Below, piece by piece: positions 18,377-27,285 of a stretch of DNA of 64,000 bases. This DNA is from Pseudomonas arcuscaelestis (GTDB taxonomy: Bacteria > Pseudomonadota > Gammaproteobacteria > Pseudomonadales > Pseudomonadaceae): assembly GCF_016881005.1 (NCBI RefSeq), contig NZ_JACOPV010000015.1:62001-126000 (forward strand). The letters run 5' to 3'. Numbering within the stretch: the stretch's first letter is position 1; every line of letters starts with the position of its first letter. The notes beneath the pieces were generated by a model, which saw only the letters and a list, made by a program, of their open reading frames with translations, was not told where the DNA came from and made no database searches. Both the position numbers and the translations under genes were made by a program.

Positions 18377-20815
18377 CTAGTTCTCATAGCGCAGCGTAAC
18401 GGCAAAGTTGCGGGGTTCACCGTAATAGTTGCCAGTGTTCTGACTGAAAATCGCGGTGTAGTACTTCTCGTCGAAAATGTTGTTGAGGTTCAGTTGAACG
18501 CTCAGGTTCTGGTCAATCCGGAAGTTGGTGTTCAAGTCCACCAGGTTGTAGGCGCTCTGGGAAATATCATTCAGGTACAACTTGCTCTGATGGTAGAGGT
18601 TGGCACCCACTCGCCATTGATCGAACCCGCCGGGCAGTTGATAGGTGGTGGCGGCCTTGAACAGTCGCTGTGGCGAGTTCTCAGTGCCATAGGTGTCGCC
18701 CTTGCTGCTACCGGCGACGTATTGCGGATGACTGTAGGTGTAGCCCATCGACGCATTCCAACCGGGCATCAATTCACCTGAAACCTCTGCATCGAACCCG
18801 CGGTTTCGCACCTTGGCACCCTTGGTGTAGCACCGCGCATCGCGCGAGGGCCCGCACACGCGCCCTGCCTCGGGCACCACCTGTGGTAGGCCGGTCTGAT
18901 CCACCTGGAACAGCGCGAGGGCGGTATTCAAGCGACCATCGAGCAGCTCGCTCTTCACGCCGACCTCGTAGTTGCTGCCGGTCGTCGGCTCCAGCAATTT
19001 GTTGTCGACACTGTAGTTGCTTTGCATCTTGTAGATCTCGGTATAGCTGGCGTAGACCGAGGTGTTGTCCGTGAGATCGTAGACGATACCGCCGTAGGGA
19101 ATGACCTTGCGATTTTCCTTGAACCGATCGGTTTCCCACGGACCTTGGGTGTCATAGTCGACCCAGCTCAAGCGGCTGCCGAGAATGACGTGCAGATCGT
19201 CCATCGGATTGAGGCGCGTGGCGACGTAGACCCCCTTGTCCTTACGCACATGTCGGCTGTGCGTCAGGTTGCCCACTATCTGCGGCTTGGGGAACTTCGA
19301 GGTGTCGAAGTCCAAGATGTCGACTGTAGGATTCACACTGGCTGAGCCAGTGACGTACTGCAGCCTGTCGCGGCGCATGTTGGTCCCTATCACCACTTCA
19401 TGCTTGCGCCCCAGCAGGGTGAATGCGCCGTTGAGCGCCGCGTCGAGGTTGACCTGTTCGTCATCGTAACGGGCGCTGTTCGGCCAATACCGCATCGTCG
19501 AATCCGTCTCGTTGGTGTGATAGCCAACTTGTGCGAGAAAGTCGGCGTTGGACCAGATCAAGTTGGTAGCGACGGTGAGGTTCCAGTCTTCGTTGAAGCG
19601 GTGCTTGATATCGGCGAAGACGTTGCGGTTGGTCTTGTCCAGGTAGGCCCAATTGCCGGCGAACGATTTCGCGCGCGAGAAGTTGTACGAGCTACCGTCC
19701 AGGTGGGTGGGCAAACCACCCCAGTCGTAGCCATTGTTGTTGTCCTGCTGGAAGGATGCACCCACCGCGACCGTGGTCGCGTCGCTCAGGTCTGCTTCGC
19801 CGATGGCGTAGAACAGCTGGTTGTCCTTGCCAGCGTAGTCCTGGTAGCTGTTTTTCGTGTTGTACATCAGCACCGTGCGGCCACGCAGAGTGCCCTCAGC
19901 ATTCAGCGGGCCGCCGACATCGAGCTGGGTGCGGTAGTTGTCCCACGAGCCTGCGCCGATTTCCGCCTTGAGCTGGTAATCACGCGTAGGTCGCTTGCGC
20001 ACCATGTTGATCGCCGCAGACGGGTTACCTGCCCCTTGCATCAGGCCGTTTGCGCCCCGGACGATTTCCACCCGGTCGTAGATGGCCATGTTGTTCACGG
20101 ACATGACGTCCATTGAGAAACTTTCGGTGACACTGCTCGGCAGGCCATCGAACTGCAGGTCGTCGACCTGAAACCCGCGTGAGTAGTACAGCGGGCGCTC
20201 TGTGCCGAACCCTTTGACCGTGCTGATGCCCGTCGCGGCCTTGGCAACGTCTTCCAGCGACTGCATGTTCTGGTCGTCCATCTGCTGGCGCGTGACGACA
20301 CTGACGGACTGGGGCGTTTCTCGCGGCGAGAGTCCCAACCGGGTTGCGGTACTGGTGAGGCCAGTTGTGTAGGAACCGGTGCCTTCAGTGGTCGTGCCCA
20401 AGCCTTGTCCGTTAATGCTGGTCGCGTCCAGCTGCATCGCTGAATCGGACTCGACATGGGTGGTCAGCACATAACGGTTTTCAATGCGCAGTACGTGTAG
20501 CGAATGGTCAGCCAAGAGTCGCGCAAACCCTTGCTCGACGCTGAGCCGCCCTCTCAACCCATCTGTTTCGAGCCCTTGCGTCAGTGTCGCGTTGAACGAC
20601 AGCAACACGCCGGCTTCCTTGGCGAACCTGTTGAGTGCCGGCCCGAGCGGCCCGGAGGGAATATTGTATTCGCGCACAGCCTGTTCGGCATGAGCCGATG
20701 CAGCAGGTGAGAACAAGGGGTACAGCAACCCCGCATGGATTGACATTGCCCCGCCCAGCAGCAGGGGAGTAATGAGTGTGCGACGTGCTTTGGGGCGGTG
20801 TACGATGCGCGGCAT
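18377..20815 (-). CDS. TonB-dependent siderophore receptor with signalling (STN) domain
   Basis: The protein has 812 residues from ATG 20815, chosen because AAGGAG lies 6 bp upstream; an earlier in-frame start at 20884 is unlikely. Order: signal peptide, STN signalling domain (AVREYNIPSGPLGPALNRF, about residues 45-120), plug (SPRETPQSVSVVTRQQMDD), 22-strand barrel. It imports a ferric siderophore, and occupancy is reported through the STN domain to the FecR encoded next door. The layout resembles FpvA/FoxA/FhuE-type transducers; the substrate is not readable. The chain ends LRYEN and not in the usual terminal Phe/Trp. Confidence 0.9.
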   Translation of the reverse strand: MPRIVHRPKARRTLITPLLLGGAMSIHAGLLYPLFSPAASAHAEQAVREYNIPSGPLGPALNRFAKEAGVLLSFNATLTQGLETDGLRGRLSVEQGFARLLADHSLHVLRIENRYVLTTHVESDSAMQLDATSINGQGLGTTTEGTGSYTTGLTSTATRLGLSPRETPQSVSVVTRQQMDDQNMQSLEDVAKAATGISTVKGFGTERPLYYSRGFQVDDLQFDGLPSSVTESFSMDVMSVNNMAIYDRVEIVRGANGLMQGAGNPSAAINMVRKRPTRDYQLKAEIGAGSWDNYRTQLDVGGPLNAEGTLRGRTVLMYNTKNSYQDYAGKDNQLFYAIGEADLSDATTVAVGASFQQDNNNGYDWGGLPTHLDGSSYNFSRAKSFAGNWAYLDKTNRNVFADIKHRFNEDWNLTVATNLIWSNADFLAQVGYHTNETDSTMRYWPNSARYDDEQVNLDAALNGAFTLLGRKHEVVIGTNMRRDRLQYVTGSASVNPTVDILDFDTSKFPKPQIVGNLTHSRHVRKDKGVYVATRLNPMDDLHVILGSRLSWVDYDTQGPWETDRFKENRKVIPYGGIVYDLTDNTSVYASYTEIYKMQSNYSVDNKLLEPTTGSNYEVGVKSELLDGRLNTALALFQVDQTGLPQVVPEAGRVCGPSRDARCYTKGAKVRNRGFDAEVSGELMPGWNASMGYTYSHPQYVAGSSKGDTYGTENSPQRLFKAATTYQLPGGFDQWRVGANLYHQSKLYLNDISQSAYNLVDLNTNFRIDQNLSVQLNLNNIFDEKYYTAIFSQNTGNYYGEPRNFAVTLRYEN

Positions 20816-20899
20816 GACGGCTCCTTTCAATGCCGGGAAGGGCGTTTTGTAAAAGAGCTCGTACGAGAGAAGCCAAACCGACAATGGTCGGCAGATTTT

Positions 20900-21841
20900 T
20901 TATCCGAGCGATGTGAGCGTTACCCAGTAGCGCGTGCGGGTCTCGATTTTCAGCTTCAATGCCTGTGCGATGGCGGCCAGGACGCTATCGCTATCGTCCA
21001 GCGGATAAACCCCGGAGAGGCGCAAGCCTGCAATATCGTCGCTGCACCGCAGAAAGCCGGGGCGATAGCGTTGAAGCTCGGCGAGTGCTCGGTCGAGACG
21101 CCAACCATCGAAAACCAGACGGCCCATATTCCACTCGGTCATCCCCAGGTCGGCGATGCTGGGCTCGGGCAGGACACCGTTATCGAAGGCCAGGCTCATC
21201 CCCGCATTCACCTTGACCGCTTGGCGGGTCGCAGCGTTGCGCACTTCGACAGCGTGCTCGACTACCACCAACTTGGTGTGGTCTGGAAACAGTCGTACAT
21301 CGAAGCGGGTACCCAGTGGACGCATGGCACCATGGGGGCTGCGGACCCACATTGGACGTGGATCGGCTGCCGTCTCGACAAAGATCTCCCCCTCCCGCAG
21401 CGTAATCAGGCGCTGCTCGGTGTTGTACTGGATGTCTACCGCAGAGCGTGTATTGAGTGACAAACGCGTGCCATCGTCCAAGGTGATCCGACGACGCTCG
21501 CCCGTTTCCGTCCGCGTATCGGCGAGCCATATGGGGGCATTGCGATAGCCTGTCCAGGCAACCCCGGAGGCGCCGAGCGCGAGCATAAGCCCCTTGAGCA
21601 CGTTGCGCCGCGCAGGTTCGATCGCACCTGCTGCAAGCGCATGCCGTGCCAAGGGGCCGGATACACCATGAAAGCTTGTCTGGAGCTGCTCCAGCTGTAT
21701 CCAGGCCCAGCCATTCACGGTATCCGCGTCACACCATGCTTGCCATTGTGCCTGGGAAACTGCGCAACGTGGGTTGCCGCAAAGCCTCGCGTGCCATTGG
21801 GCTGCCTCTTTCAAGGCCTGGCGTTGACTGGCTGGGTTCAC
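20900..21841 (-). CDS. FecR-type anti-sigma regulator
   Basis: The protein has 313 residues. It has an N-terminal DUF4880-like cytosolic part (AAQWHARLCGNPRCAVS), one membrane segment near residues 83-103 (NVLKGLMLALGASGVAWTGY), a periplasmic FecR domain (GERRRITLDDGTRLSLNTRSAVD) and an STN-like C-terminus (LSGVYPLDDSDSVLAAI). It holds or activates the sigma factor encoded upstream according to receptor occupancy. It overlaps that gene by 4 bp (ATGA) and precedes the receptor gene by 84 bp. Confidence 0.92.
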   Translation of the reverse strand: MNPASQRQALKEAAQWHARLCGNPRCAVSQAQWQAWCDADTVNGWAWIQLEQLQTSFHGVSGPLARHALAAGAIEPARRNVLKGLMLALGASGVAWTGYRNAPIWLADTRTETGERRRITLDDGTRLSLNTRSAVDIQYNTEQRLITLREGEIFVETAADPRPMWVRSPHGAMRPLGTRFDVRLFPDHTKLVVVEHAVEVRNAATRQAVKVNAGMSLAFDNGVLPEPSIADLGMTEWNMGRLVFDGWRLDRALAELQRYRPGFLRCSDDIAGLRLSGVYPLDDSDSVLAAIAQALKLKIETRTRYWVTLTSLG

Positions 21842-22365
21842 AACTGCGCGTCAAAAGCGAACAGCAGGCAATGCTCGGTGGCCTTTGCCATGTACTTCGT
21901 GACGGAGCTCACCGAGATGCCGAGTTGCTCGGCCACCTGCTGATAGGTCAAGCCATCGAGTTGCACGTATAAAAAAGCCTGGCGCGCCTTGTTGCCGAGC
22001 CCGTCAAGCATGGCATCCAGTTGCATGAGTGTTTCCAGCATGAGCAGGCGCTCTTCGGGGGAACACTCCTCCAGTGCCGGTTGGCGAGCCAGGAAATCCA
22101 GGTACGCCTGCTCCAGGTTTCGCCTACGCAGTTGGTCGATCATCACACGCCTGGCCACAGTAGCGAGGTAGCTACGTGGTTCACGTGGTGCCTGCCTGAT
22201 TGCACTGCTAATCAGGCGTACGAACGTGTCCTGCGTAATATCAGCGGCCCGATCATTGTCGCCAAGGCGTCTGCGGATCCAGCTGTGTAACCACTGTGCA
22301 TGATCCCGGTAGAGGTCATGAACCGCTTCGCGATGGAAGGTGGTGGGAGGGTGCGCGTAGGACAC
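21838..22365 (-). CDS. FecI-type ECF sigma factor
   Basis: The protein has 175 residues. The start is GTG at 22365, supported by AGGAAG about 8 bp upstream. Region 2 (LYRDHAQWLHSWIRRRLGDNDRAADITQDTFVRLI) and region 4 (LDGLTYQQVAEQLGISVSSVTKYM) are both clear. It should direct transcription of the receptor gene at 18377-20815. The gene set FecI-FecR-receptor in one direction is the standard cell-surface signalling layout. Confidence 0.93.
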   Translation of the reverse strand: MSYAHPPTTFHREAVHDLYRDHAQWLHSWIRRRLGDNDRAADITQDTFVRLISSAIRQAPREPRSYLATVARRVMIDQLRRRNLEQAYLDFLARQPALEECSPEERLLMLETLMQLDAMLDGLGNKARQAFLYVQLDGLTYQQVAEQLGISVSSVTKYMAKATEHCLLFAFDAQL

Positions 22366-22398
22366 CGAGTGCTTCCTGCTCTAGATGTGAATGTGAAT

Positions 22399-22410
22399 TA
22401 ATCGCGATTA
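22399..22410. promoter_or_regulatory. Palindromic candidate operator between FecI and PhyH genes
   Basis: TAATCGCGATTA is a perfect 12-bp palindrome in an AT-rich stretch, 33 bp upstream of the sigma-factor GTG and 55 bp upstream of the dioxygenase GTG. Iron-responsive sigma genes are normally Fur-controlled. The site has an AT-rich palindromic look but is not a good match to the 19-bp Fur box, so the binding protein is unknown. Confidence 0.4.
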
Positions 22411-22465
22411 TAAGAAAAGCCCGGATCTTTGCAATCCGTACTGATCGCTTCAGGAGAATTTAGTT

Positions 22466-23359
22466 GTGTTGCATCGACCGGTTGAATCCACAGCCAAAAG
22501 CAGACAGAGATGGACGACTCACCTTCACATCCGTAGGCTCGCGCTACCTGAGACATCGGCTATCTTGCAACCGGAGCCTGCTTTGAACACAAGGACTGTG
22601 AAATTTGCCTCCCATGGATATTCAGTAATACCCAGACTCATTTGTGAACAAGAACTGGCGTTTACACGAGAGCTGGTCACCGATCTGGTTGATCGCTATC
22701 GGGGCAGTGAGCCGACAGCATTGTCTGTTGGAGTCGCCATTAGCGACGTTAGCCGGCAACATCCACAGCGCAATCCAGACATTGAACCAGATCGATGGAA
22801 GCTCGAGCCCTTCATCATCGGCGACCTCCTCGCTCTGGACTCCCGTTTTGCGCGACTACTCTCCCAGCAGTCCATCTGGACCTGCGTCGCCGAACTACTC
22901 GAGTGTGCACCCAGCGATCTGCGCTTTCACTTCTGCAATCTCACACGCAAACCCAGCGAGATAGGTCCCGCCATTGGGTGGCATCGGGACGCTGAAAATA
23001 AATACTTCGCCAGCCATGATGGGCGCACTTTGCGGTTACTGATACCGCTTCAGTTCATGTCTGCTCGCAATGGCGGCACAGCAGTAGTTCCTGGTTCCCA
23101 CATTCAAATCGACACCCCTATAGACGCCGCGTTTTGCCCTGAAGTAGTGCCCGGTGCTTGCCTGGCACTGCACTCAGGCACTCTGCACGGCGGTTCACCT
23201 AATCGTAGTGAGCAGGAACGAGACGTTATCGTTATCCAGTTTGGTGTGTGTTCATCTACTCTTCGTTACCAAGCTAACGAAACATTGTCCCTATCGACGC
23301 GAGAAGATCTTTTAGCCTTTCACCAAGACACTTTAGAGAGACGGATTGTGGATTTCTGA
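22466..23359 (+). CDS. PhyH-family Fe(II)/2-oxoglutarate dioxygenase
   Basis: The protein has 297 residues. The start is GTG 22466, with AGGAG 9 bp upstream. The metal site is visible: H-x-D in GWHRDAENK (about residue 172) and the distal His in LHSGTLHGGSPNRSE, with Arg following for 2-oxoglutarate. VIPRLICEQEL near the N-terminus is the usual PhyH opening. The substrate is unknown. It is divergent from the FecI/FecR/receptor set with about 100 bp between starts, so hydroxylation of a siderophore or its precursor is an attractive but unproven idea. Base composition is more AT-rich than the core genes. Confidence 0.8.
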   Translation: MLHRPVESTAKSRQRWTTHLHIRRLALPETSAILQPEPALNTRTVKFASHGYSVIPRLICEQELAFTRELVTDLVDRYRGSEPTALSVGVAISDVSRQHPQRNPDIEPDRWKLEPFIIGDLLALDSRFARLLSQQSIWTCVAELLECAPSDLRFHFCNLTRKPSEIGPAIGWHRDAENKYFASHDGRTLRLLIPLQFMSARNGGTAVVPGSHIQIDTPIDAAFCPEVVPGACLALHSGTLHGGSPNRSEQERDVIVIQFGVCSSTLRYQANETLSLSTREDLLAFHQDTLERRIVDF

Positions 23360-23374
23360 GCGTCAGCTATGGGT

Positions 23375-23406
23375 CGTTTTCTGCCCGTCACCCAAGGCAG
23401 AAAACG
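23375..23406. repeat. Inverted repeat after the PhyH gene
   Basis: CGTTTTCTGCC (23375-23385) and GGCAGAAAACG (23396-23406) form a perfect 11-bp stem with a 10-nt loop. It begins 15 bp after the stop codon. The sequence resembles an interspersed motif I have seen between Pseudomonas genes; it may act as a terminator, though no U-tract follows. Confidence 0.5.
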
Positions 23407-23554
23407 CCCCAGAGCGGCCTGTTATGACAGACAAAAATCGGTCGAGACGAACTTGGAACTGCGTCTGTAATCTGCGGAAATTTCACTCAACTGCTGCTGG
23501 CGTACGGTTGTCTACATATCGGCCGGCTCAGATCAAAGCCAGAAAGGATCTCAC

Positions 23555-24202
23555 ATGAACTTCGGTGTGTTTGCTACAACCGTTTTTTCCTTGGCCGTCC
23601 TCAATGGAGCCTACGCGGAGAACAACAAAGACAGAGTATTTGTCGAGGCTCGATGGTATACAGAGGCGTATGTAAAACAGAGTCTCGCCAACATCAACCC
23701 GCGTTTATTATCCGCAGCTTTCCCACCGATGGCTAACTATGTTTTCGCTGCGGACACCCCTGGACTTCGACCAGAAGGTGAAAATTTGCTAAAAAAAGAA
23801 GTCTGGTCTATTGAGGGTGGCTTTGTGCGGTGGCCCCCCAAGAAGGATGGCAAAACGCTCAAGACGCAGTGGGATGATATGTGTGTGACTCTGAGTGCCC
23901 GGGGACTCAAGGGTTTGTATTATGAAGCAAGGCTAAGGTCGCGCTTAACTACACCGAAGGATCTTGTGATTTCCAGGATTGAGACGGGAGAGCTGGTTTC
24001 TGCGCCGTCGAGCTTAGATGCATCCAGGGGGCGGGACAGAGGATATGAAGTTATTAAAGTAATTCCTCCTCGGGGAGAGGGGAAAATGCGCTGTAATATC
24101 TATAAAACAATGAGACGTGGCTATGTAAGGTACGACATTTCCGTAGTGCTTATTGCACCAGTTGCTTACCTGAAGCCACCAAACAGGCAAGCCGTACGAT
24201 AG
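23555..24202 (+). CDS. Exported protein of unknown function
   Basis: The 215-residue protein starts at ATG 23555 with AGAAAGGA upstream. A signal peptide is visible (MNFGVFATTVFSLAVLNGAYA, cleavage before Glu). The mature part is basic, with two Cys (near residues 110 and 180) that could form a disulfide. I recognise no family. It lies alone in an AT-richer accessory stretch downstream of the PhyH gene, with 195 bp between them, so an operon is possible but uncertain. Confidence 0.65.
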   Translation: MNFGVFATTVFSLAVLNGAYAENNKDRVFVEARWYTEAYVKQSLANINPRLLSAAFPPMANYVFAADTPGLRPEGENLLKKEVWSIEGGFVRWPPKKDGKTLKTQWDDMCVTLSARGLKGLYYEARLRSRLTTPKDLVISRIETGELVSAPSSLDASRGRDRGYEVIKVIPPRGEGKMRCNIYKTMRRGYVRYDISVVLIAPVAYLKPPNRQAVR

Positions 24203-24631
24203 TAATCATCAGCGCAATCAATGAAACACCCTGAGCAGAGTGTTCGCGGGAGGACGAAGCAGGATTTCGTGAAAGACAGCTGAGGCTGCTTTGCAGCGTG
24301 CTTTTCCTCAGCGAGGGTAGCGAAGCTGGAGAACGCGACCATTGCTGACTAGCCACTTTTGGCTGCATGGACTCAACCGGTGGGCAGCTTTGAGTCGGAA
24401 GCAGCCATTGGCGAAGTGCAGCAATGGTCCGATCGCTGTCCTAACTAAGAGCTATTTGCCAGAAACACCCATCTAAAAGCCAATTCGAACACGATCCGCC
24501 CATTGCTCCACTCAAATGACACCAAGCGCCGTCATTCCTGAAAAATTGTCACTAGTGCAATGAAAAACTGCCAAAAATAGGAAAATTAATTACCAATAGA
24601 CTGACAGGCATACCAACCTGAGCACCTGCAT
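24203..24631. other. Intergenic stretch without a recognisable gene
   Basis: These 429 bp separate the exported protein from the MFS transporter. Frames are short and lack Shine-Dalgarno sequences. The last 100 bp are AT-rich (AAAATTAATTACC near 24581) and probably hold the transporter promoter. Several imperfect repeats around CAGCAATGG/CCATTGCTG are visible, but no defined element. Confidence 0.5.
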
Positions 24632-25816
24632 ATGTCTGCCTATGAATCCATTACCCAAGCCGCTTCTTCCACGAAGGGGGTTGGGCTGAGCATAGCCATC
24701 TTGGCCTCTTCGGCCTTTCTCATCGTAACGACCGAGTTTCTGATCGTGGGCTTGCTGCCTGCCCTTGCCAGAGACCTTGGTATCTCAATCTCTGTAGCAG
24801 GGCAGTTGGTTACCCTATTTGCCTTCACAGTAATGATCTTTGGCCCACCCCTGACGGCTGCGCTTTCTCATCTTGATCGGAAAAAATTATTCATCTCGAT
24901 CCTGTTGATCTTCGCCGCAGCAAACGCCCTAGCGGCCGTATCCGACAGCTTTTGGCTCCTTGCAGTCGCCCGTGTGGTGCCTGCTTTAGCGCTACCGGTT
25001 TTCTGGGGAACGGCCAGTGAAACGGCTGGACAGCTGGCGGGCCCACAGCGATCTGGCCAAGCTATCTCGAAAGTGTACCTGGGCATCTCGGCGGCAATGC
25101 TGTTCGGTATTCCAGTGGGCACAGTTGTGTCGAATGCGATTGGCTGGAGAGGTGCGTTTTGGTTGCTGGCAGGTTTGTCGCTGATCATGGCGATTGCGAT
25201 GTCGGTGTACATGCCCACTGTCGCTCGTACTGCGAAGGTGGATTTTTTCAAGCAAGCACGCATCTTCAAAGAGCCCTATTTCCTTGCGAATGTGTTCCTT
25301 TCGGTGGTGGTCTTTACAGCCATGTTCACCGCTTACACTTACCTGGCCGATGTTCTTGAGCGAGTTGCAGGTGTGGCGCCAGAGAATGTCGGATGGTGGC
25401 TGATGGCATTTGGCGCAATTGGCCTGGTCGGTAACTGGATCGGTGGTAAGGCCGTCGACAAATCCCCAATCAAGGCCACTGCGCTCTTTTTGGTATTGCT
25501 CAGCATTGGTATGGCCGCCATTGCGCCACTCGCACATGCAGGACTGATCTTCTGCGCTGCTCTTGGCCTTTGGGGAATCGCCAATACTGCTCTTTATCCG
25601 GTAAGCCAGGTGCGAGTCATGAGTTCGGTTTCCCACTCTCAGGCACTGGCGGGCACCACCAACGTATCGGCAGCTAACGCAGGCATTGGTATCGGTGCCA
25701 TTGTTGGGGGTATGACAATTCCGAGCCTTGGGGTTGAATATCTAGGCTACGTGGCATCCGCAGTAGCGGTGATCGCTTTGGCGCTGATTCCGATCGTTCG
25801 CAAGCTTGCCCCTTAG
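24632..25816 (+). CDS. MFS exporter of the DHA1 (sugar/drug efflux) type
   Basis: The 394-residue protein has about 12 hydrophobic segments. N-terminal TTEFLIVGLLPALARDLGIS is the DHA1 signature of the AraJ/YdhP/NepI-like group, and LSHLDRKKLF is the loop-2 motif (GxLaDrxGrk in variant form). It is an inner-membrane proton antiporter; the substrate could be sugars, arabinose-like compounds or drugs. The Shine-Dalgarno is weak (GAGCACC upstream). It is convergent with the LysR gene, so it is not the usual divergent pair. Confidence 0.85.
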   Translation: MSAYESITQAASSTKGVGLSIAILASSAFLIVTTEFLIVGLLPALARDLGISISVAGQLVTLFAFTVMIFGPPLTAALSHLDRKKLFISILLIFAAANALAAVSDSFWLLAVARVVPALALPVFWGTASETAGQLAGPQRSGQAISKVYLGISAAMLFGIPVGTVVSNAIGWRGAFWLLAGLSLIMAIAMSVYMPTVARTAKVDFFKQARIFKEPYFLANVFLSVVVFTAMFTAYTYLADVLERVAGVAPENVGWWLMAFGAIGLVGNWIGGKAVDKSPIKATALFLVLLSIGMAAIAPLAHAGLIFCAALGLWGIANTALYPVSQVRVMSSVSHSQALAGTTNVSAANAGIGIGAIVGGMTIPSLGVEYLGYVASAVAVIALALIPIVRKLAP

Positions 25817-25898
25817 CAATTGGAGCATGTTGGTTCGCTGCGCCGCCTGTGAGTCAGGCTGGCGCATTGTCGTGCGCGATTACCGCTCCGTTATGCAT

Positions 25899-26840
25899 TC
25901 AGCCTAAAGGCAGTACTGTAGGTTGTGCGCCGTGCGGCGTTAACCTGGGAAGTAGATAGTCCAGTAGCGCTCGAACCTTGGGTTGCCCCTCTCGACTTTT
26001 CAACCAGACCAGATTCATCGGCAGGCCATCTGTGGATAAATCTGGTAGCACCTCTACGAGCGTTTTCTGCTCAATGTGGCGCTGAGTGAGCCACGTCGGT
26101 AATTGGCCTATGCCGTAGCCGGCAAGCACCGCCGCTACTTCCCCCTCGCCATCGCCCACTGCAATGCGCGTGTGGACAGTTCGGCGTTCCATTTCTCCCG
26201 GCTGACGCCCTCTAAAGAACCATGGGCTGACCAATCCGTCGCTTTGCCCATATCCAACGCAATGGTGGTTATCGAGATCACGCTCACATTGCGGGGTGCC
26301 ATGTTGTTCGAGGTACTCAGGGGATGCGCAGAACATCAAGCGCTGAGCGCCGAAATACTGATGGCCAAGATTTGCCGGCCAAACATCAGCGCCACCAATG
26401 CGCACGACGATATCAATGCCTTCGTATACAGGATCAATGAAGCGATCAGTGAAAGAGATGTGGGGTTGAAGCTTGGGGTGAAGGCGCACAAAGTCCATGA
26501 TCAAGGGAAGAACGTGTAGCCGCCCAAAGGAGGCCGGAAGATCGATCCGTATCCTGCCATGAGGCTCATTGTTCTCGGCGATAATTGCATGCTCAGCTTC
26601 TTCGAGATCCGTCAAAACGGATGCGCACGTTCTGTAGAAAACGACACCGGCCTCGGTAAGAGCCAGACTTCTCGTCGTGCGGTTGAAAAGACGAGTCCCT
26701 AGTCGACTCTCCAAACGTGCCACGCTTTTGCTTACCGCCGAGCTTGTGAGGTTCAGTCGTTCGGCGGCAGCGGTGAAGCTGCCAAAATCAGCGACTGCGA
26801 CAAAGACATCGATACCTTTCAGTCGCTCGGACGAGAACAT
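25899..26840 (-). CDS. LysR-family transcriptional regulator
   Basis: The protein has 313 residues from ATG 26840, chosen because GGAG lies 5-8 bp upstream; an in-frame ATG at 26852 lacks one. N-terminal winged HTH: LKGIDVFVAVADFGSFTAAAERLNLTSSAVSKSVARLE. The C-terminal effector domain includes GRIRIDLPASFGRLHVLPLI. It belongs to the subgroup close to regulators of MFS exporters and oxidoreductases. It faces the MFS gene tail to tail, so that gene is only a possible target. Confidence 0.9.
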   Translation of the reverse strand: MFSSERLKGIDVFVAVADFGSFTAAAERLNLTSSAVSKSVARLESRLGTRLFNRTTRSLALTEAGVVFYRTCASVLTDLEEAEHAIIAENNEPHGRIRIDLPASFGRLHVLPLIMDFVRLHPKLQPHISFTDRFIDPVYEGIDIVVRIGGADVWPANLGHQYFGAQRLMFCASPEYLEQHGTPQCERDLDNHHCVGYGQSDGLVSPWFFRGRQPGEMERRTVHTRIAVGDGEGEVAAVLAGYGIGQLPTWLTQRHIEQKTLVEVLPDLSTDGLPMNLVWLKSREGQPKVRALLDYLLPRLTPHGAQPTVLPLG

Positions 26841-26919
26841 TGCACTCTCCATTATTGAATTAAATTCCAGGTGCTCCGCAAGCTAGCACCAGGGCAAGTA
26901 CAGAATTCTCCAATAGACC

Positions 26920-27204
26920 CTACACCATCCCATGCGCCAAATCCTCAACCAGCGCCTTCGCCATCCCACTCAAATAATGCGCAGCACACAGCATCGCTTC
27001 GTCCTGCTCAAACATCACATGCTGAGTCAGCTTCCCCACACACCCCATCAGCAGCGCAGCCTGTTCCAGAACAAACCCAGCATCATGCCCAGGCTCAACC
27101 CGAAACAGTCGATCATCCGCGGTGCCGCTTACCCCCTCACCAAACACCCCGACACCTATCGTTCTAAACCCTGAACTGCTATTGTCAACCGACGCCTCGC
27201 TCAT
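26920..27204 (-). CDS. DUF3077-family small protein
   Basis: The protein has 94 residues from ATG 27204 with AGGAGAGGG upstream. The central and C-terminal pattern (LFRVEPGHDAGFVLEQAALLMGC ... AAHYLSGMAKALVEDL) is that of the DUF3077 family, abundant in Pseudomonas. These are short cytosolic, helical proteins of unknown role, often encoded in several copies near DUF6124 genes, as here (the next gene upstream). It lies 79 bp upstream of the LysR gene on the same strand. Confidence 0.8.
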   Translation of the reverse strand: MSEASVDNSSSGFRTIGVGVFGEGVSGTADDRLFRVEPGHDAGFVLEQAALLMGCVGKLTQHVMFEQDEAMLCAAHYLSGMAKALVEDLAHGMV

Positions 27205-27285
27205 TTATCCCTCTCCTCAGAAAACCATCCACCCCCAAAGCAACCAGCCTTGCCGAAACAAAGCCGGTGCCCGCCTGTGCATAAC

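Noticed and set aside
24204..24631. Small RNA or short gene in the 430-bp gap before the MFS gene
   Set aside because: No clear terminator-ended hairpin, Shine-Dalgarno or conserved-looking frame; only imperfect repeats.
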